From: Pleurotus djamor
Lineage: Eukaryota > Basidiomycota > Agaricomycetes > Agaricales > Pleurotaceae
Assembly (NCBI GenBank): GCA_029747585.1
Contig: JAPEVF010000321.1
Span: 1 to 50,119, forward strand
Direction: 5' to 3'
Length of the DNA: 50,119 nucleotides
In this document: piece by piece, positions 45,449 through 50,119 of the stretch
Layout: every line of letters begins with the position of its first letter
Position numbering within the stretch: the first letter of the stretch is position 1
Position numbers and translations under genes: made by a program
Notes under the pieces: model-generated
Seen by the model: only the letters and a program-made list of their open reading frames with translations
The model's database searches: none
Told to the model about the DNA's origin: nothing

Positions 45449-48400
45449 CTATGCCTTAGAAGGGGGAGCATCAACATATATATCATCGTCAACCGTGTCC
45501 ATGGCAGAAGTCCACGAAGCTTCTGAATCAGCAGAGGGTGAGCGATCTGGTGGCAAATCGAGTGGGGCTTCCGACTTGGGGGTAAGCGGAAGAGGTACAT
45601 GCTTCGTATTACTGTCCACAGGTTGAACCTCCGAAGGAGGTGGAGGTGGATGCAGTTGCTTCCTAATTGGACCATCGTGGCTTCGTCTGATACTGGGCCG
45701 AGGAGGCAAAGGAGGCGTAGGTGATGAACGACCAGAACCGTTCGAAGGGGGAAACGTTACAGAATTCGCTGATATCGTAGAGGAGGTGGAAGCAGTGGAA
45801 GTGATGGTGGACGCGACAGGAGATGGCAATGGTGGAGGCGGTGGCGGATGAACAAAGGAAGGCGCTGCGCCGGGTTGTATTTGCGTAGGATCAGTTTGGG
45901 ATTGGTTTGCGTATGCTTGAAGCTGAGGTGGCCTCAAAGGCAAAGGTGGAGGGGGAGGCTCTTCATTACCGTTGTTGCCTTCATTGCGATTGTTACGCGC
46001 GGAGGGATGGATACTGCCTGCAGGCTTGCTCGAAAACTTTGGCGTGAAATCTTCCGTCGCCGAGGTCGATGGATTGATTCGTCGAGGCGTGGAGGGATCC
46101 TCTGCTTGTACACTACTCGTGCTGGCGGTTTTCCTGTGGCGCGGAGTCGCAACAGGGTTGGGCATTTGCGTTAGTACTCTGGTAGTTTTCGACCCGTAAG
46201 CGATAGGTGCTGGGTCACCAGCAGGAGTAGGGGGAAGAGGGGGTGAAGAGGGGGAAGTCTGGTCGGTACTCGGTGGCAATGATGAAGTAACGATCTGAGG
46301 ATGTGGATTGGGTAAATCTGGGGCGGCGCCCGGTTGTGGGGGTGGTGTCTTTTCATCAGGGATAGTCGGAATTGCAGCTGCATCTACTTTTGGTGGAGCT
46401 TGGTCGTCGGAGAAGAGGATATGTGCATGGGCAATCATATCTTCCATTAGGGTGTCCTTGACAAAAGTTCGTCGCAGCAGAGTGTCTAGAAACGTAGCAA
46501 CGTACCTTCCATGTTGACATTTCCAGCAGCAGTTGACCCATGGCCTTACCGTCCATTGGTGCTGAAGGACCGTCGCCGTCTTTGTTATCACCAGCCATGT
46601 TTTCGTCCTCGCCAAACACAACCGTACCAAAGACAATCGCCAGATTCTTCTTGCCCATCTTATTCTTTTCTTCCCTGGCAGCAACACGAGCTAAGTGTTC
46701 TATGAGAGCTTTCAAGGTCGCCTGGTGAATCGGTGGCAGCCGACGGAACTTTGATCGCAGCAACGGGAAATTGTTTGATTTGTGAGTGGCTAAAGAAGCC
46801 AGTGTTAGCGAAGAGGAAGGGGAAATGATCGAATGACGCACCAAGGGCTTCTGTGTGTTGGATGCGGTCCTGAAGGGGAAACTTGAACAACGGCTCAGGG
46901 AGCTCTCGGAGGTAGAGTTTGAGCAATGATGCAACCGCGTATACGTCATCGCGAGGGTTGCGGTTGACGAAATCGAAGGCCGCTTCGTCCCTCTCAATTT
47001 CTTGTTGCAACTAAAGGACAGATATTAGCATCAGTTGTTCGAGGTGGATAAATACGTACATGTTTCACTACTGCCAGACGTCCACTGACGCGGTAGATGC
47101 CCTCCATCTCTAAGCCACGTTGATCAACTTCTTCTATGCACATCTTTACTATCTTCGGAATCTCGCCGTCTCGCAGACCCTTCGCGACTGCATAGTCTGA
47201 CAGACTAAGGCCAAACAATAGGTCTTTGCATTCGCCAACGTGACCGTGCTGGGTATCGTGGGTAGGTCGTTATAAAATAGCCATTAATGGTAAGATGGGA
47301 GACGTACCTCGTACAGAACTGGTTCAGGGACAATGGTGTCGAGCGGTGGTATTCTAGCGGACAAACGCTTCCCATCTGTCTCTGGGGATATCTTGTCCAC
47401 CACATGACGGAAGTGAGTGTAAAGTTGTGTCTGAGTCATGGTCGTTGCGCTACAGAGGGTCAAAACCTGGGAATGATTGCAATAAGGGTACACTTACATC
47501 ACGTTATCCGAATACCGTCCAAGGACATTCTTCATCACCTGAGCCTCTTCCTCGACGAACATGATCAGGCTGATGAACCCAGCTTCGATGATCTTTGTTT
47601 TCCGAAGCCTTAGCGTCTCAAGCCAGTGTACGCCTTTACGATACTCCTTGTCGGCTTCATCTAGCTCTCGCTTGGCTTTAACCATTTTGAGAGCTTGAGC
47701 TTCAGAAGACACGTTCATCGAGCGAACAGCGGTAAGACCTTCTTTCAGAGTATCCTTGAACTGTTCTCTGAAATTGGCATCTTCGGCTGGCTTTCCTTTA
47801 GTCTTTTCCCGATCGAGGAAGGTGATGAAGTGTCCGAATTGCTTTTTGCCTTGTTGTGCGAGATCGGCAAACGGAGTTGACGCACTAGGAGATCGATTAC
47901 GAGGCCCACCTGGGTTTGGCTTCGTGGATCCAGACGGACGCCTGTCAAGTGCGCGTAAGGGCTGGGGGGATGTAACGACCGGGCGGCCCACGGACGATGC
48001 TGGGATCGATGTGGCTGTGGCTAGGGGAAATGCACCGTTGTGGGCGGGAGCAGACACAGGCGGGGTCACACCAAGGTTCGCGTATTGGTTATGTTGAGAA
48101 GGACCACTTGGCGGAGGCATGGCCACGTTTCTCCTCATTTCAGGCCCTCCGCGGAGCTCTTCAACCTCTCCAAACCGCCTGGAGTACCTCCCCTTCAGCT
48201 TTGGCAAGACATTGTCTGCAAACTCTTGATATTTTGCGGCAGAGTCTTTGAGGTCCTCCTTGATTCGCTTCCTTGTTCGTTCTTGTGACTCTCGAAGGGC
48301 GGTGAGCGGGTTCAGGCAATCGACTGATAATGTATTGAGGAATGCACTGCGAGTCTGCGCTTCACGCTCGAGGCTATCGCGGGCCTCTGCCCAAGCTGAG

Positions 48401-48825
48401 CGCGCCGTTGTGATCTGGTCATGGTAGACCGAATTGGGGTGTGGAGAAATGGGCGAATTGGGCGACCGGTCATCCAGAAAAGAATCGATCGCCTTGGCTT
48501 TCCGGTGAAGTCTCATAAGCGAATCGACACTGAGTGAAGCGGAGGGACACCCTTAAATAAGACTTTGAAAGGTGATTCATAGTAAACGGGGACATACTAG
48601 GTTTCCTCTATCCGTTTACTGTGAACATTCATCTCGTAAGCCATGAACTTGTTGAAAGCCAACATCCACTTGCACGCACCGTTCCTGAAAAAAGGCGATA
48701 TACGAGTCGGCAATAAATTTGAGGTGTAGATCAAAAAGAGGTATAGGTCCTTGCGTGTTTGTAGGAGGTGCGTAGGAATCAGAGGAAGGACGAGACGGGG
48801 CAATTGATTGCATTTGACTTTCCAT
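45449..48825 (-). CDS. F-BAR and RhoGAP domain protein (Rgd1-like)
   Basis: A multi-exon gene starting MESQMQSIAPSRPSSD (48825). The first exons join as LKFIADSYIAFFQERRKRIE, then ETYVDSLMRLHRKAKAID, the beginning of an F-BAR domain. Its helices continue through DSLEREAQTRSAFLNTLSVD and, after a Pro/Ser-rich insert, LKEGLTAVRSMNVSSEAQAL and VHWLETLRLRKTKIIEAGF (to about 47500). The RhoGAP domain (47420-46500) has the arginine finger in GIYRVSGR, then YAVASLLKLYLRELPEPLF and KNLAIVFGTVVFGED. A long proline-rich tail with repeated PPPPP blocks could bind SH3 domains. Yeast Rgd1 is an F-BAR RhoGAP for Rho3/Rho4 at sites of growth; the target here is inferred. The Lsb3-like SH3 protein in this window is one conceivable partner class, without evidence. 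Confidence 0.88.
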
Positions 48826-49077
48826 CTTGTCTGATAAATGGGCCTAGTGATTCTTGAAAGTTGGCCAGGGCTCTCGGAGAAGATATCTGAGAAACGAAAA
48901 CCGCGCGTTGAGGAAGTAGAGAACGCGCAAATTCGAGCGAGTCAATGTTGACGATAAGTTTGTGCCAGTGACATTACCTTGCTTGCAAGGTCTCTCAACT
49001 CTCATCTTCGCCTTATTTAGTAATCCGAAATGCCCGAGTCGAATTTCGCACGCTAAACCACGTCATTATCGACTTGT

Positions 49078-49693
49078 CATGTCTTTTCCTTTCCTTATTA
49101 GGCAGTCGAAATTGCCTAAATTGCTGATTTCACGTCATCCTCGTCGTGTCATCCAGTCCTTCGTGTCATCGCGAGTATGTCATCCTAAGGACTCCCGCAA
49201 AGTAAACACTCTTTCGGTTTCCCGCGTCGCCATCGCCATCTCCGATGTCTCAAATCGTTCCCGTGTAGAAGAACCTTCATGCAACGAGATTAGCGATCGA
49301 TTGAACAAACTCACCACGAATTTTGATTATCCCGACTTTTCGCAGACGACTCCTTTCTTACCAGGCTTTGAGCGACCTAATCTCAGACTACGACACTCAG
49401 CTTAGGTGACGACTGTGGATCTTATCTTGGGCGAAATCGTCCTCACCTCGCCTCCCGATTCCAAGGCGTCCAAAACCAGTCGTGATCTCTCCCTTGTCGA
49501 CGGCCATGTCTTTGCCGTTGAATGCTTTTTCCCATTACTTACTCAATATTTGGGAGAATGTCTTGACATCAACGGAGGAGGCTCTGGAGACCGTCGAGCG
49601 TCCAAGAAATTTATGAAGGCAGACTGTGAGATGGGACGCGACCGTGGAGAAGTACTTGTCTGGTCGGGTGAGAGCCGACGAATAATGAATTGA
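49078..49693 (+). CDS. Doubtful small gene with an in-frame TAG or one intron
   Basis: The frame is open from at least 48962 to 49693 except for one TAG at 49403-49405. The stop would be removed by an intron with donor GTATGT at 49175 and acceptor CTTAG ending at 49405, which is phase 0 on both sides. The product from the ATG at 49078 would be about 128 residues (start MSFPFLIRQSKLPKLLI; later VTTVDLILGEIVLTSP and GHVFAVECFFPLLTQYLG). I recognise no family. The region could equally be noncoding 5' sequence of the divergent RhoGAP and F-box-like genes. Confidence 0.25.
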
Positions 49694-49964
49694 AGATCGA
49701 CTAGGATACTGAGTTTCATGGCACCCGCTCATTGCTGCCAAGTTGGATAAATCTGTCTTTGGTCAGTTCGTGCAAACGTGAACAGACGATGTGATCCAAA
49801 TTACGGGCTACAAAGCTATGGAATGCTTCACATAAATCCTATCATTCTTTAGACTTTATACAATGTTTGCGCACACCATCCACCATTTTCAAAGTACCAA
49901 AAGAGCAAGCAAGGGTTTTTTTGACGACGCAGGCGTCCCTAGTTTCAACGTTCAACGTTCAACC

Positions 49965-50119
49965 ATGATGGACACTTACACTTCTTCTGTGCACAAGACT
50001 CTGGGTGTTCCAGAACTGCTCCAGGCTATCCTAGTGCTCTCAGATACAGAAGATTACCGATCTCATGGTCTTGTTTGCAAGCAATGGTCTGAACATATCC
50101 TCAATTTCCTGTGGCATAC
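49965..50119 (+). CDS. F-box-like protein, 5' end only (cut by window edge)
   Basis: From the ATG at 49965 (or the adjacent one at 49968) the frame is open to the end of the window. It reads VPELLQAILVLSDTEDYRSH and then GLVCKQWSEHILNFLWH, a good match to the degenerate F-box of Agaricomycetes. A pyrimidine-containing leader and TTCAACGTTCAACGTTCAA-type direct repeats precede it (about 49944-49962). Only about 51 residues are visible. Confidence 0.65.
   Translation, partial: MMDTYTSSVHKTLGVPELLQAILVLSDTEDYRSHGLVCKQWSEHILNFLWH

Noticed and set aside
1..50119. CRISPR arrays, bacterial operons, ribosome binding sites, riboswitches
   Set aside because: No regularly spaced direct repeats were seen, and the gene structure (spliceosomal introns, fungal domain sets) is clearly eukaryotic nuclear.

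Overview
The window reads as nuclear DNA of a mushroom-forming basidiomycete (Agaricomycetes). Genes are dense and on both strands. They are broken by many short GT-AG introns of about 45-75 nt, several exons are only 6-24 nt long, 5' leaders are pyrimidine-rich, and the proteins (SUB2, ATP11, LIP2, DIC-type carrier, Lsb3/Ysc84, group X hybrid histidine kinase, GH72-CBM43, GH43-CBM35) form a typical fungal set. I assembled exon models by hand from splice sites, reading phase and family conservation. Exon ends may be off by a base or a codon. Nine single N bases occur (148, 3951, 6702, 11948, 28694, 30789, 34170, 38037, 41296).

Layout. 1-335: one copy of a dispersed repeat. 0.6-9.7 kb: an F-box-like gene, the actin-patch protein Lsb3/Ysc84, octanoyltransferase LIP2, a GPI-anchored GH72 glucanosyltransferase, and an RRM/zinc-knuckle splicing factor. 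9.97-10.45 kb: an inverted second copy of the repeat with a long palindrome. 10.6-14.4 kb: an acidic orphan protein and a BAG-domain protein. 14.9-24.7 kb: a very large group X hybrid histidine kinase with a degenerate kinase domain, an ATPase, GAF, HisKA/HATPase and a receiver. 25.0-27.1 kb: the mRNA-export helicase SUB2. 27.4-42.5 kb: the most unusual part, with a VIT-vWA protein, a GH43 exo-beta-1,3-galactanase, a mitochondrial dicarboxylate carrier, a single-pass membrane protein whose cytosolic part is a complete VIT-vWA module, and two membrane proteins sharing its ectodomain. 42.6-50.1 kb: ATP11, a NAD(P)-binding Rossmann protein, an F-BAR/RhoGAP protein, a doubtful small gene and the start of another F-box-like gene.

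The main candidate for an undescribed system is the gene at 35476-39005. Its eight exons join in phase, once one N is dropped, into a protein of about 1037 residues: signal peptide, an ectodomain of the type in the two neighbouring genes, a transmembrane helix followed by an arginine run, a cytosolic linker, then VIT and vWA domains with an intact MIDAS motif. It lies between a stand-alone VIT-vWA gene (27380-30283) and two stand-alone receptor genes (39355-40825, 41159-42467), and it keeps exon features of both. This suggests a locally formed fusion receptor; its ligand and function are unknown.
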